Source: Yamadazyma tenuis
Taxonomy: Eukaryota > Ascomycota > Pichiomycetes > Serinales > Debaryomycetaceae
NCBI RefSeq assembly: GCF_029203305.1
Contig: NC_089465.1
Span: forward strand, 558,001-622,000
DNA: 64,000 bases
Direction: 5' to 3'
This document shows positions 34,385 through 45,878 of this stretch, one piece after another. The notes beneath the pieces are model-generated. The model was not told where the DNA came from. It was given only the letters and a program-made list of their open reading frames with translations, and searched no databases. Made by a program: the position numbers and the translations under genes. Position 1 is the first letter of the stretch; each line of letters begins with the position of its first letter.

Positions 34385-35521
34385 ATGGAGGTATATATGC
34401 AGTTAGAGACACCGCACGAACAGTTGTTATTTTTAGTCAAGTTCCCATCGCGCGACGTGTGCTATTTTGGCGCCTTGCGACCATTGAAACACCCGAATGA
34501 TTATACGGCAATGGTGATAAAACCCCTCCAAATAGCTTTCTTTGGCAGCGATCGGTTCAGCGTGGCAGCCTTAGATCATGTTCTTCGCCTCAAGGCTCAC
34601 ACGCCGTTAATAGAGTCCGTGCACGTGATAACACGTCTGATAAAACCTAAGGGCCGCAAGCTTGTCACATACGAAGACTTACCAGTGGGACTATTTGCCG
34701 CCCTGAATGGCGTATCCGTACTTCGCGCAGACTCTCCATCCGAAATCAACCGACTTTTGGACCAGTTTCGTTTCAATCTTGCGGTGGCGGTGTCATATGG
34801 CCAGTTGATTCCATCACACTTCATCAGTGCGATGCAGTTTGGAGGATTGAATGTTCACCCGTCACTTTTGCCAAAGTACTCCGGGTCTTCGCCCATTCAC
34901 TATGCCTTGATTAATGATGACAAATTTACTGGTGTCAGCGTACAAACCCTTCATCCCACCAAATTTGACAGAGGTGATATTCTTTTGCAGTCGCAGCCGG
35001 TGGAAATACAAGACACTGATAACTATACATCTTTGGAGTCGAAATTGGGGGACATTGGTGGAGAAGCCCTCACACAGGTGCTAAATCAAGGTCTTTACCG
35101 CGAAACAAAACCATTGGTGCCTCAGACAAAGTATTCAACTGCATTCAAAATCAATACTTCGATGGCTCAGGTCAAATGGGACCAAACATCACGACAGATC
35201 AGGCGCCTTGGTGATGCGTTGGGACCCCTACACACCTACGTACGTTGTAATCCGCTGAAGAAGTTGAACCTGAAATCTCCCGTGTATAAACGGGTTATTC
35301 TTGAAGATCTCAAAGAAATAGACAATGGTGTCTATGCTGAACTAGGAGTCTTTTCGTTGGACAGAGCTACCAACACAATCACTGCCGGTACCGGTGATGG
35401 TGCCTTATCAATTGGATCTTTGACATTCGAGTGTTGTAAAGCAGAAGATGCAAATTCATTTTACAAAAGATTCCCAAAAAGAACCAATAAAGCCGATTTC
35501 CAGTTCACGGTCGTAGCATAA
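34385..35521 (+). CDS. FMT1: Mitochondrial methionyl-tRNA formyltransferase (378 aa as drawn)
   Basis: The core has the formyltransferase fold: IAFFGSDRFS at the start of the Rossmann region and the signature GGLNVHPSLLPKYSGSSPIH, which holds the catalytic Asn and His. It continues with GVSVQTLHPTKFDRGDIL, where the Asp completes the site. The C-terminal OB-like domain follows. The enzyme formylates initiator Met-tRNA in mitochondria. The start is uncertain: the first ATG (34385) gives a 42-residue extension that is not clearly a targeting peptide. Met43 (ATG at 34511) begins immediately before the conserved IAFFGSD core but leaves no presequence. S. cerevisiae Fmt1 is 393 residues. Confidence 0.92.
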   Translation: MEVYMQLETPHEQLLFLVKFPSRDVCYFGALRPLKHPNDYTAMVIKPLQIAFFGSDRFSVAALDHVLRLKAHTPLIESVHVITRLIKPKGRKLVTYEDLPVGLFAALNGVSVLRADSPSEINRLLDQFRFNLAVAVSYGQLIPSHFISAMQFGGLNVHPSLLPKYSGSSPIHYALINDDKFTGVSVQTLHPTKFDRGDILLQSQPVEIQDTDNYTSLESKLGDIGGEALTQVLNQGLYRETKPLVPQTKYSTAFKINTSMAQVKWDQTSRQIRRLGDALGPLHTYVRCNPLKKLNLKSPVYKRVILEDLKEIDNGVYAELGVFSLDRATNTITAGTGDGALSIGSLTFECCKAEDANSFYKRFPKRTNKADFQFTVVA

Positions 35522-35564
35522 GTAGTAGAATCATGTACATATATTTCATATATTTTACTAAACA

Positions 35565-38500
35565 CTATAACACCACTTGGCAGTGTTTATTGTAGTCTTC
35601 AACAGCTATACCGATTCGATTGTATAAGAAAGCTCTTGAAGACTTTTCGGGAATAGGAATGAATGGTCCCTCACTCTTTTTTAATCCAATAACGATACCG
35701 GTAGACTCCATCGAAATCGATTTGATTTGATCAAACGAAACGATCCACCTGACTTTGTTGACATTGATCTCATATAGTATGAGTTTTTTGAAAGTGACAA
35801 TAAGGGTCTTGTTTTCTCCAGGTAACACCAAGTGGGCCAAATAGTTCTCATGGAGGTATACTCCTCCATCAATGGATTTGAGCCAGAACTGGCCTTGGGC
35901 TTCTCTTGCTGAATAGGGCTTGATAACATGATCGTAGCCAATTTGACGAGGCAATCTGACTTTATCCAACCCATCAGCATCAAAAACTGTAGTGGTACTC
36001 CGAATCCCTTCACTGACATTTGAAGCAAGATCAAAGATACCAATTGCAGTTTTGGTTGGAAGTCCAACTATTCCTTTTCCAAATCCCTTGAAAAATCCCA
36101 ATGCACCTTCACTATTTGCCCCTTCGATTGGAGCCGTTGCTATACCGGTCACACCAGAAGATACAGACTCGAAGAACGAATTTGCACCCGATGCAAAACC
36201 ATAAAGCGCATGTTTAGGCTTGTTACGACGTTGATTGAGACGACGACGCTCTTGGAATCTCTCATCCATCGTTACCAAAGACAAGCCTTTGGCCATCGAT
36301 CCTGTGAATTTAGCTACCGAATTCGAAAACCCGAAGATGGACTTTTTCAAGAAACTCAACCCACCTTTGGCAATACCAATACCCAATTCTTGTGGGCGAT
36401 CATTGATTATGAAACCTTGATAAGGTTCATAAAAGATGTCAAGAACACCTGAGGCCAAGTTATTGAACAAACCAACTGGGTCACCCAAAACATCAGCCGA
36501 TCCCAAAATCTTGTGAAGTTGATATATGAAAGACTGTCCATAATGAGTTTGGATCGATTCCATCAAAATTGGAAGTGGAACTCTGACATTTTCCATAAAC
36601 AAGGCATTCAACTTGATAGGTGCTTCATTCACATTTCCAATAGCCATGGTGAGTACGTTGAAGAAAAACATTAGGGTATTCAGTGAGTTGCTAACTTTAT
36701 CCTCAGCATTGACTCTTTCCGTTCTCACAAACGACAAGTTGGTCAAAGTTGGTTGCAAATGTAATGCCTCAAAGTAGAAATCACTGCTCTCGGATAACAA
36801 CTTGGGTTCTGGTAATTCAATAGTATCATCACAAAGCTTGTCTTCTAATGCTTTGTTCCAACTAGCTCCAGGGATCTTTGCAAAGTCCAATAATGCAAAC
36901 AAAAAGTCCTCATCAATTTCAATGGACATTTCTTGAAGCAAGATGGTAGCATATTTGATGAAAATCACGCCATGGGAATCGTCTTTCACTTTGCAAACCG
37001 AAGCTGAAAAGGAGGGATGATTATTCATCTCTTTTCCTGACTTTGGGATCATCGTAGGATATATGACAATTGGAAATATTCCTCCGTACAACTGATTATC
37101 GATTTGGATCCATTTTAATTTCACACTCAAGTTTTGATAGTAATCTGAATCATTATACCTGATTTCCAAGCCTCTTAATGTCATATACAACAACTCGTTG
37201 TACTTGGTATTAATCAAAGAAATACCAAACCCTTCAAACCTGGTTATTATTCTAGTGTTATAGTTCTCATCCTCTTGATTGGCTTCAAAATTCTGTTGTG
37301 ATCCGTTGACAGAGCTTGAACTGGTTTGATTTCTTTGCAATTTGTACATACTCAAAGAAGGATCATAATTTGAAATAACCAAAGATTGGGTGGGCCCATC
37401 TGCAATAACGTTCAAATCAACAATCTTTTGATCCTCAGTCTGGGTAGGTGGAAGTCTGAAGGGTTTCAAGTTACCAATTTCCGACAAATTGATGGGTCTC
37501 TCACGGCCGTGAGATCTTAAAATCAACTCCTTAATAACAGCTTTAGGATAATCGTAAGCATATGGCATGATACTCCTTGGAGGAACCCTATAATAAATTG
37601 GCTTATAGTCAACATCTGTTTTGACAATTTCACCATTCTCATTTACATTAGGGTTACCTTGGTAAACAATAAACTCGGATTCACTAAAGTTACGAATGGC
37701 AAAGGGCCAGTTGTTTTGGGCATCTTCAATCTGGATAAATATAGTGCCATTTTCTGTAAGGATGTTTACCTTGAGCAACATCTGCCCGACATTTTCTTTA
37801 AAGACTTTGAGGAAGATTTGACCAACATCACCAATTGCAAAGGGTGATGACCAAGATTTGCAACCATGACTGAACTTCGTCATCAAACTCTTATTTAGAT
37901 TCCGGCGCAAGCCGTACAAAGGGATCAATTCATTGGGTTCAACAGTCGTAACTTCTGTAGATCCATTTTCAACAATTTGGATACTTTCTTTCAAGGCATT
38001 CTTGAGAATGAATCTAGGAACAATAGAGATAACTTTGGTAAGGTTATAAATACCTTCTCCCTCCAGAGTTGTTATTGCCACATTCATTTCGGTTTGTTTG
38101 CCACTGACTTGCATCTTGCATTCTGTGGACTGACCAATTGCATCGAAACTTAATGGTACGGACCATTGACTATCACCGACCTTCATTAAAGCCCTATTGC
38201 TTCTCACATTAGTATTGTTAAAAGAGAACATTTTTGGGGTAACATTCTCTAAAGAAGAATTGCCGTTGATACCTAACTTGTTAGACTTTTCACTGATTAT
38301 GACATTTTGACCAGTTCTGTTGAGAATGACATAAGGGGAATAGATAACAATTCTGAGTCCTGTCCGGCCTTCAACTTTTCTTGGGTAATAAATCATGAGT
38401 TTCAACATTTGACCCGATTCGTGTTTCAAAGTCATAGTGGTTTCTCTCTTGAACTCACTATTCTTTGAACAATTGATGATAGCAAAGTCTGATTTTTTGA

Positions 38501-41500
38501 AACCAAAGTCTTTAGGCTCTACACTCAATAATAGAAGACTTCTCAAACTTGCAACGTGAATAAAGTCGGTAGCACCTTTTTTAATTGATCCACTCCAATC
38601 CTTTCTGCTTCCCTTGTCATATAATCTGTAGTTCATGTCAAATGGTAGCAAGTTCACCACTTTAACAGGAGCTGAAATAACCAAATTCATGTGCGGATAT
38701 ATCCTTGCAAGAGGTTCATCCTGATCATACGAAGCTTCGGTTTGGAAGTAGTACGAAGTCTCATCATTTAGATCCGAAGAATTACAGGTGATGGCACTAC
38801 CTCCATAAAGTAGATCTTTCCAATAGAGCTCTTCAGTAGACCATTCGTATTTGGTGGTGATAGCTGGTTTAACTTTGAAAACACTAGAATAGACATAGTC
38901 AATAGGCAAAGATTTAACATCTCCAGGCTTGATGATGACGTCTTCAATTTCAGGGGAATCTACTTCGTTGATAATTTTGATTGCAACGCTGACATCTGCA
39001 TCATTTTGAACAGTCACAGCGGACCTCAACCAAATGGTCTTAACATTATCCTGGCCCAAAGTGATATCAAAAATAAACCGGTTATGAACTCCGTTTATAG
39101 GGGGTTTCATCATGATAATCTCTTCTCCTTCTCCAGTCGCTGAAATTCCTCTAATTTCTTCATATTTAGAGCCAATTAGCTTCACACCAAGAATACCTCT
39201 CTTGTTATTGGTATCTAGGTTTTCACGGATTTCTCTCCAATCCTCAAAAGCCCAACGAGTCGATTCATTGTTCTTAATAGTAGTACAATTCTTTCTCTCA
39301 GATTCCTGTTGATCATTCCAGATCTCAAGATCATATCCGGTTTGATTGACAATTTTATATGGACTCGCTTCTTCTCTGGATTTTAATTCAACATCCTCAC
39401 CAACTAACGAAAAGATCTGAGAAAGCAAGGCAACCGATCTTGAGGTGATCGTGATCTCAGCCAATTGTCTCGAAACCACATCTACTATTACAGCTGGTTG
39501 CGACTCTCCACCTTTCGTAGCGTATACTGAGATTGGCCAAGGCTCGATTAATGGTTCCCATGTCGATCTGGAGTAATTGTAAATGTTAACAAACGATTCG
39601 ATATGGGTCTCAGCACTGAGATCCGTAGACCAATTTATTGCCTTAATATCAAACGGCTTGATATTCATGTCGAGAACAGGAAGCTCATGAACATCACCAA
39701 TAAGAACAAACCTCATGCTTCCCAAACTGATGTTGAGTTCTTCACCCTTTATCAATACTTTCGAATCAAGGTTTGAATCCAAAACTTTTTTTCGTTTTGT
39801 TCCCGATAATGTTGAAGTAAACGAAGGGGCATATTGAGATAACCTCCTCTTGAAATTATCAGAAATGGTCTCAGGCTCATTTTCTTGGCCTTTGCCTTGG
39901 GCTTTGGAGTATAATTCAGAAGCTTTGCTAAAAATCCTTAACGCTAATTTGATATCTCGTAAAGAAAGACGAACAAGTAAAGGATCAACAGAAGCTTGGA
40001 TATTTGTAAGGAAGGAAGTTTCGTTGGAACCTCTGGAATCATGAGCAAAAGAAACGGAGAAATCATCGATTATTCTGAGTCTGTGATCGTTGAAATTATC
40101 CATTGTGCACAAGAATAATCCAACGCTGTCGGCAGCCAAAGAAAGAACATTTTGACTCGTTATCAAGATTTGTTCAATCTTGAAAATGATAGCTTCAGTA
40201 TTAGCTTTCTTAGGATCAGCTAGCAACATCACCGAGGGTTCTCTAACATTGATGGAAAACCCTATAGATATACCTTCCGTCAGTGGCGAGGAGTCAGACT
40301 GTCCAATTCTCAATGCGTTGGTATTCTCTTCCGCTGAGCTAGACTCGGACTCTGAATCATCTGAAATATCATCAACCAAACCAGATATAGTTTGAGGTTT
40401 TTCAAATACTTTGTCAATGAATCCTTGCAACTCGAACAAGTAGTCAAGCGATAAAATAACCTTAGGATTATCAACGGTTAACATCACAGTAACATTCTTC
40501 TTTTCAGGATTACCTTCAGAAATAATTGACGCTATGAATTGGTCTCTGTCACCTTTAATCAGCGGTATTATTTCAGTGAAACAACTATCATTTTCTGCTC
40601 TAACATCTTCTACCACAAAAGATTTAACAGAGATACTCGATTCGAAGTGAGTGTCATCCGTCATCTTAAACTGTGTCTTTAAGCTGCTTAATACAAATGA
40701 GCTCAACATCTTGTCATCAATAGCTTCAATTCCACTTGTGTTGTTATAAACAGTCAAGGCAAACTTGGGAATATCAAAATTGAACACAAGTTTTGGATGC
40801 TTAGGGTTGGAAACTGTCCGAGCTTCATTAGATGAAGAGAACTCGCTTTTGGTTTCGGTTACCTTCTCCAAAACCTCTATATTGTGCTTAATCACAGCAT
40901 TAGCATTTTCAGCATCTTCCTGTATATCTTCCATATCAATTTCAGAAGTGTGGAATACATTTGAAACAGCACCAGAAAGATTCAACAAGTATTTCAATTG
41001 TAGTTCAGTCAATTTCAAATTAACCTCTGGAAGTCTTCCATTGATCAAAATGGAGGGGATATCTTCAATGTATTCTTCCCAATAATCAATGTCAAACGAT
41101 AAGTCAAAGCCTTCAACAAGTTCCAATGATTGTGTTAATTCGTTAACAAAGTTGAACTCTGATGTCATATTGATGTTTCTCAATCCAGCCTTAATGACAT
41201 TCTTGATTGAACCGGTTTTGGAGTTTTTTTCAAATATGTTTGATGCATATAATTCACCCAATTCAAACGTCAAGTTATCATACTTAACATTCGAATGGTG
41301 AACTAACGTAGGGAACACTACCGTTGGAGCAGTAATGGAGAAATCAAATTTTATTCTATTGGCATCATTGATTTGGTTAGCCTGATTTATTGCTGCTTCT
41401 CTTGTGCTGTCATAAATTTCCTTCATCCTCTGGAACTGACTTAAATAATTGAAGACTCGTTTGAACGAAGACTCAACGAAGTAGACTTTAGAAGATCCTG

Positions 41501-44500
41501 TCTTTAACTCAATAGCTGAATTGTAGGTATTGGTGTTGGTTTCTTTGTCAAAAGTTTTATAGGTGAATTCAGCAAGGTTATCACCTTCAATGCTGAAGAG
41601 CTTTCTCAAAATTGAATCATTTGGAGAACCTTGGTTGATGTCATCATGTAAGCTCAATGCACCAAGCCTTCCTTTTATATCCATTGCTTCTGGTAGTAAC
41701 AACAATTCAATTTCAGCTGTGCTTAATTGCAAAGTCGCTAACTTGACACTATCCTCATTAAGAACAACAATGATACTATCCAAGGTGATATCAACATTGA
41801 TTTTCTGAGGAGCAAAATCATCATTTTCTGAATCATTATGCTTCAATTCATCAGCAGGAGTAGCTTCAGCATTTGGATCGGTGAAAGTATTTAGAACAAA
41901 ATTTAAGATACTTAAAATTGACTTTCTGGTAATAACGAATTTGACTGTTGCTATGTCCATTTTTATATCTTGATCAAAGACTTCAATTTCCTTGTTATTG
42001 AATTCCACTAACCTTTTACTTCTAGTGTAGTCCAATTTAAACAATTCTTTTGTCCTATCAACATTATGCTCGACGAAATTGTTTGACGAAACCAACCTCT
42101 CGAACTCTGGGATTCCAGATCTCTCAATATGATCGAAGAGATTAATGTCTTTCAAGACCAAATCCAAATGCAAGTTTGCAGCTGTTGTATAGAAATCCAA
42201 GCTAAGTGAATCCCCAACTAGATCGATAAATGGTTCAGCCCTTAAAGTAACACCATCGATGCACCTAGATAAAGATACTTTTACTTCATCTACTTTCATA
42301 TTGAACTCAAACATATGCTGTGCAGATGCGGCTTCAACTAAATGGTTCTTCTTAGCAGAAGGAGCATCCAAAGCCTCACTCTCTTCCAATTTGCTTGCAC
42401 TTAAATCCTCAATCTGGGGTTCTTCTATTGTTGAAAACGCATTGAAAACACTTGAATCATCATGTTCAGAGGTTCCAAAATCAGGAATGGCTTTGTCAAT
42501 GATTTGCATAATAGCCTTGTACTGGAAATCATTAAGATGAAGCTTTATTGCTGGGACCTCACCACCTACCTTGATTCTAGCCAAATTGTAGACATCTGGC
42601 AAGATGGATATTCCAAGGTGTAACTTAATATTCAATTTGTCCAAGATCGATGAGTGTCTGTCTTTGGCGTCTTCAAAATGTAACTGTGACATTGTGTCTT
42701 TAATATTTGGTCCCACAAGGAACTGAGCATCTTGAAGATTGAGAATAAAAGTGTCGTACATCAAGGTATTCAACTGCTTCCAGTCTTCTTCACTGTAAGT
42801 AGTTTTGGCCTTGAACTCTTCAATCTTGGACTTCTCCACAAGCTTGCTAACAACACTTATGTGACCGGCATCAAGTATAGCAACAGGAGATTTCCAGTTG
42901 TCAGGCTCTAATGGTAAGATAATCAAAGGAGCTTGCAAATCCAACTTCACATTGATTGTTTTGTGCTCCTCTAGAGCATACTGCAATCCAATTCTTGTTT
43001 GAGATGTAAGACCTTCAACTGTAGCTTCTGCCGCATTCATAATAGCACCTACCGTATCCAAATGCACCTTTGGGGGTTGGAAGAATTTCACAATCTCTTC
43101 AATAAGTTTGGGGTTGTAGAATATGGTCATAGACTTAAGCTTCGCTAACAACTTTGAGTCTGCAGAGCCATCAAGTGGATTGTTCTCAAATGATACTCTG
43201 AAAAATGGGTCACTCTGACTATGTGATGTAGTATCCTTTGCATCCTTGTTACCATACTCTTTCACACTCACAACATGCTTATACAAAGTTGGTTCAGTAC
43301 CATCTTCGATTCTAAATTCTTGCATCTCGAAATTGGCTAAGAAAGAATCTGATCTTTGGAAAATCCTAGTCTTGCAACCTTCAAATACAATCTCTGCCAA
43401 GTTAGGTTCATTCTTTTTTGTCCTGATAGATAAACCACCTTTCAGCAATGTAGTCAATATTTCAACTTTGACCGCATCTCTTGGTAAATCAATGATATTT
43501 GAGATTTCACTCTCGTTGTAGTCAATTGCATCGTACAAGGCCTTCTTTTGGTCGTCATTCAACTGAAAGTCATTTTCGTCAACAAGTTGACCCTTTTCAG
43601 ACAGTTTTTCAGACTCCTCCGTGGGAGTAGCACCCCACCAACCAGAAAACCATCCTGCTTGCTGTTGCTGTGGATCACTCTGTTTTTCGATTTGGGCTTG
43701 CTTTACCTTATTTAAGGCATTCTCCTTTCTCAACTCACCTCTAGCAAGAGACCGGTAGAACTTTATATCTTCGAAAGGCAACTCGAGGTCCAAAGCTTCC
43801 AATTCACTTATATCATTCTTATCGGTGAGTTTTTCCAACAACTTTTGCTTGTAGAGGCTAATATAGGCTTTTCTCTGATCTCTTCGTTTAGCAAAGTATT
43901 CCCAACTCCATTTGTAGTTCTTTTCGTGGATTTCGTTTAATATAGATTTGGCGGTGTATCTGAACCATTGCTTAGGGTCCTCAGATACTGGCACCTTTGG
44001 TCTATACTTTCTGAATCGATGAGTCTTGATATACCAGTGGAACTTAGAAAGAGTCCACAAGATATCCTCATACTGCTGAGAATCCAAATCAATTCCGAAC
44101 TCATCGAAGAGCAATTCAGCCTTGATATGTGGAGTAGTTTCCGTTGCACCTAACTTGTTCATACTTATTTTACCTCTACCACTAACAGGTTTCAAGATGT
44201 ACTGCAATTCTTCTTCTGTAATGTTCCCACTGAGAGATTGTTTAAATGCACTCAACAACGCATTGGGGTCTTCTGAGTAGATAGAGTCGCTGTCTGTGTT
44301 CATGTAACAGGATAAATTTTGAAGGGTCAACAACTTTCTTGTTAAAGCTTGGGTGATGGAAATAAACGATGGCATCCACGAATCATCAACAGAAACAGCC
44401 GAGAGTTCCTTCAAGGTCAATCCAACGGAGTAAGGGTCTTCAGTCAAAAGCAGATCATCCTCGTATCTGATGTGGATATTTTTAATGGTCACTTGCAAGT

Positions 44501-44951
44501 TATCAACAATTTTAGTGACCAAGCTCTCGGTGAACGACTCATTTGAGTTGATATCGGAAGAGATCTCTTGGTTCTGTAAGTTGGCGTTCTCGAGAATCGA
44601 CAAGTGATCAAGTTTTTCCAATTTGATTCTGATCTCCTTTTGTTTCTCTTCCTCTAAATCAAATTCACCAGCAATGATTGGGGATGCCAACAAGTACAAA
44701 TCTTCGATGATAATCTTGACGGGTTTTCCTTTCAAGTTAGACCAAGGAATCTGGAGGATCAAATGGCCTAAATGGCCGAATTTGACGTTAATTGGCAAAT
44801 TGAATCTGTCTAAGGAATCCTTCTTCAAACGAAGATTGCTTAATTTGACATCACCACTCCAAATCCCGATGTTCAATTGCTTGGGATCGAAGTTCTCTAT
44901 GTACGATCCCAAGAACCTGTTCAACAAATTGGCAACCAATGACTCAAACAT
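35565..44951 (-). CDS. VPS13: Bridge-like lipid transfer protein Vps13 (3128 aa)
   Basis: The N-terminal chorein domain (MFESLVANLLNRFLGSYIEN, then IGIWSGDVKLSNLRLKKD) is followed by the very long beta-rich groove. The VAB/SHR-BD repeat region comes next (about 1850-2400, with YKIVNQTGYDLEIWND and later VVNLLPFDMNYRLYDKG). The APT1/ATG2-C helical segment (GLSFLKKSIFGFSNSVAKFT, GLPTKTAIGIFDLASNVSEG) and a C-terminal PH-like domain complete it. Length is almost that of S. cerevisiae Vps13 (3144). It moves lipids at membrane contact sites among mitochondria, vacuole, endosomes and prospore membrane. One uninterrupted frame covers 9.4 kb, with no introns. An acidic Ser-rich patch lies near residue 1530. 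Confidence 0.97.
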   Translation of the reverse strand: MFESLVANLLNRFLGSYIENFDPKQLNIGIWSGDVKLSNLRLKKDSLDRFNLPINVKFGHLGHLILQIPWSNLKGKPVKIIIEDLYLLASPIIAGEFDLEEEKQKEIRIKLEKLDHLSILENANLQNQEISSDINSNESFTESLVTKIVDNLQVTIKNIHIRYEDDLLLTEDPYSVGLTLKELSAVSVDDSWMPSFISITQALTRKLLTLQNLSCYMNTDSDSIYSEDPNALLSAFKQSLSGNITEEELQYILKPVSGRGKISMNKLGATETTPHIKAELLFDEFGIDLDSQQYEDILWTLSKFHWYIKTHRFRKYRPKVPVSEDPKQWFRYTAKSILNEIHEKNYKWSWEYFAKRRDQRKAYISLYKQKLLEKLTDKNDISELEALDLELPFEDIKFYRSLARGELRKENALNKVKQAQIEKQSDPQQQQAGWFSGWWGATPTEESEKLSEKGQLVDENDFQLNDDQKKALYDAIDYNESEISNIIDLPRDAVKVEILTTLLKGGLSIRTKKNEPNLAEIVFEGCKTRIFQRSDSFLANFEMQEFRIEDGTEPTLYKHVVSVKEYGNKDAKDTTSHSQSDPFFRVSFENNPLDGSADSKLLAKLKSMTIFYNPKLIEEIVKFFQPPKVHLDTVGAIMNAAEATVEGLTSQTRIGLQYALEEHKTINVKLDLQAPLIILPLEPDNWKSPVAILDAGHISVVSKLVEKSKIEEFKAKTTYSEEDWKQLNTLMYDTFILNLQDAQFLVGPNIKDTMSQLHFEDAKDRHSSILDKLNIKLHLGISILPDVYNLARIKVGGEVPAIKLHLNDFQYKAIMQIIDKAIPDFGTSEHDDSSVFNAFSTIEEPQIEDLSASKLEESEALDAPSAKKNHLVEAASAQHMFEFNMKVDEVKVSLSRCIDGVTLRAEPFIDLVGDSLSLDFYTTAANLHLDLVLKDINLFDHIERSGIPEFERLVSSNNFVEHNVDRTKELFKLDYTRSKRLVEFNNKEIEVFDQDIKMDIATVKFVITRKSILSILNFVLNTFTDPNAEATPADELKHNDSENDDFAPQKINVDITLDSIIVVLNEDSVKLATLQLSTAEIELLLLPEAMDIKGRLGALSLHDDINQGSPNDSILRKLFSIEGDNLAEFTYKTFDKETNTNTYNSAIELKTGSSKVYFVESSFKRVFNYLSQFQRMKEIYDSTREAAINQANQINDANRIKFDFSITAPTVVFPTLVHHSNVKYDNLTFELGELYASNIFEKNSKTGSIKNVIKAGLRNINMTSEFNFVNELTQSLELVEGFDLSFDIDYWEEYIEDIPSILINGRLPEVNLKLTELQLKYLLNLSGAVSNVFHTSEIDMEDIQEDAENANAVIKHNIEVLEKVTETKSEFSSSNEARTVSNPKHPKLVFNFDIPKFALTVYNNTSGIEAIDDKMLSSFVLSSLKTQFKMTDDTHFESSISVKSFVVEDVRAENDSCFTEIIPLIKGDRDQFIASIISEGNPEKKNVTVMLTVDNPKVILSLDYLFELQGFIDKVFEKPQTISGLVDDISDDSESESSSAEENTNALRIGQSDSSPLTEGISIGFSINVREPSVMLLADPKKANTEAIIFKIEQILITSQNVLSLAADSVGLFLCTMDNFNDHRLRIIDDFSVSFAHDSRGSNETSFLTNIQASVDPLLVRLSLRDIKLALRIFSKASELYSKAQGKGQENEPETISDNFKRRLSQYAPSFTSTLSGTKRKKVLDSNLDSKVLIKGEELNISLGSMRFVLIGDVHELPVLDMNIKPFDIKAINWSTDLSAETHIESFVNIYNYSRSTWEPLIEPWPISVYATKGGESQPAVIVDVVSRQLAEITITSRSVALLSQIFSLVGEDVELKSREEASPYKIVNQTGYDLEIWNDQQESERKNCTTIKNNESTRWAFEDWREIRENLDTNNKRGILGVKLIGSKYEEIRGISATGEGEEIIMMKPPINGVHNRFIFDITLGQDNVKTIWLRSAVTVQNDADVSVAIKIINEVDSPEIEDVIIKPGDVKSLPIDYVYSSVFKVKPAITTKYEWSTEELYWKDLLYGGSAITCNSSDLNDETSYYFQTEASYDQDEPLARIYPHMNLVISAPVKVVNLLPFDMNYRLYDKGSRKDWSGSIKKGATDFIHVASLRSLLLLSVEPKDFGFKKSDFAIINCSKNSEFKRETTMTLKHESGQMLKLMIYYPRKVEGRTGLRIVIYSPYVILNRTGQNVIISEKSNKLGINGNSSLENVTPKMFSFNNTNVRSNRALMKVGDSQWSVPLSFDAIGQSTECKMQVSGKQTEMNVAITTLEGEGIYNLTKVISIVPRFILKNALKESIQIVENGSTEVTTVEPNELIPLYGLRRNLNKSLMTKFSHGCKSWSSPFAIGDVGQIFLKVFKENVGQMLLKVNILTENGTIFIQIEDAQNNWPFAIRNFSESEFIVYQGNPNVNENGEIVKTDVDYKPIYYRVPPRSIMPYAYDYPKAVIKELILRSHGRERPINLSEIGNLKPFRLPPTQTEDQKIVDLNVIADGPTQSLVISNYDPSLSMYKLQRNQTSSSSVNGSQQNFEANQEDENYNTRIITRFEGFGISLINTKYNELLYMTLRGLEIRYNDSDYYQNLSVKLKWIQIDNQLYGGIFPIVIYPTMIPKSGKEMNNHPSFSASVCKVKDDSHGVIFIKYATILLQEMSIEIDEDFLFALLDFAKIPGASWNKALEDKLCDDTIELPEPKLLSESSDFYFEALHLQPTLTNLSFVRTERVNAEDKVSNSLNTLMFFFNVLTMAIGNVNEAPIKLNALFMENVRVPLPILMESIQTHYGQSFIYQLHKILGSADVLGDPVGLFNNLASGVLDIFYEPYQGFIINDRPQELGIGIAKGGLSFLKKSIFGFSNSVAKFTGSMAKGLSLVTMDERFQERRRLNQRRNKPKHALYGFASGANSFFESVSSGVTGIATAPIEGANSEGALGFFKGFGKGIVGLPTKTAIGIFDLASNVSEGIRSTTTVFDADGLDKVRLPRQIGYDHVIKPYSAREAQGQFWLKSIDGGVYLHENYLAHLVLPGENKTLIVTFKKLILYEINVNKVRWIVSFDQIKSISMESTGIVIGLKKSEGPFIPIPEKSSRAFLYNRIGIAVEDYNKHCQVVL

Positions 44952-45731
44952 TGTGGTTTATAAAATGTGGTTTACAGATAATAATGAATCTATCGCAGCT
45001 TTTCAATTGTATGATGGCTTTTCGCGAATTATGAACAGAGAGCAAATAGTTGCAAAAAATGTTGCTATGAACCAAAGAGACTGCAGCTCAGAAGGCACAA
45101 AGAGTGAACAATAGTTGTGGGATAAAACGGTGTACTAAAGCCTAACCCGCATAAAACAATTATTAGGTACTGAAAACAATAATAGAGGTCTAGCCAATCG
45201 TAGAAACAGAGACTTAACTTCAAATCTTTGGGACAAATAGATACTTGTTGCTACTGGTCGGAGGGTTCCGAAGTTTGACTCTAATGGGGGTATTTAGACT
45301 TTAGAATACTGAGCTTAAGAACTTTGGTGCCTAACCTCGTCTCATCCTCACCCAAGGGTTTATGGAATGGTTTCTACCCTGACTAGATGTGCAACAAGGA
45401 TGTTTATTATAGTGGTTTATCCCATGGGTATAAAGTGCTCGATCTTGTTTGAAAACTCCAGGGCTTACCAGCGTTGAAATCCTTTAGAGAATCTTTATCT
45501 TCTCAAAACACATTTGAATCCACCCGGATGAGATGCCTGGAATATTCCGGTGAAGCTTGCCCCAGGCCAGACTGCTCTTATGAACTCAATGGGTGCTGTG
45601 CAGAATCTGAAGGTACCTATTATACCTATTTGACTTCATCTGCCATTGGTGGTTTCACCAACCAATACTTAGATTGAACCTGTTATCATAGAGGAAATCA
45701 GACATCTTGTCAAAACGCCAAAGACTCGTTC

Positions 45732-45878
45732 ATGCTCCTTCTATTGTTACTTCCACCTTCCAATGGTATTTCAGGGTCAGAACTTGAACAGGGCACTCTT
45801 GAGGATAATACCCTATGTTTTCCTGAGGAAGTATATCATAAGTCTTGCTTAGTCCACAGAGGTTGTTCCTTTCAATGA
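45732..45878 (+). other. Short frame with signal-peptide-like N-terminus (48 codons)
   Basis: The frame starts MLLLLLLPPSNGISG and then carries three Cys residues in an otherwise polar tail. It could be a remnant of a secreted protein gene or a chance frame. No homologue is recognised. Confidence 0.2.
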
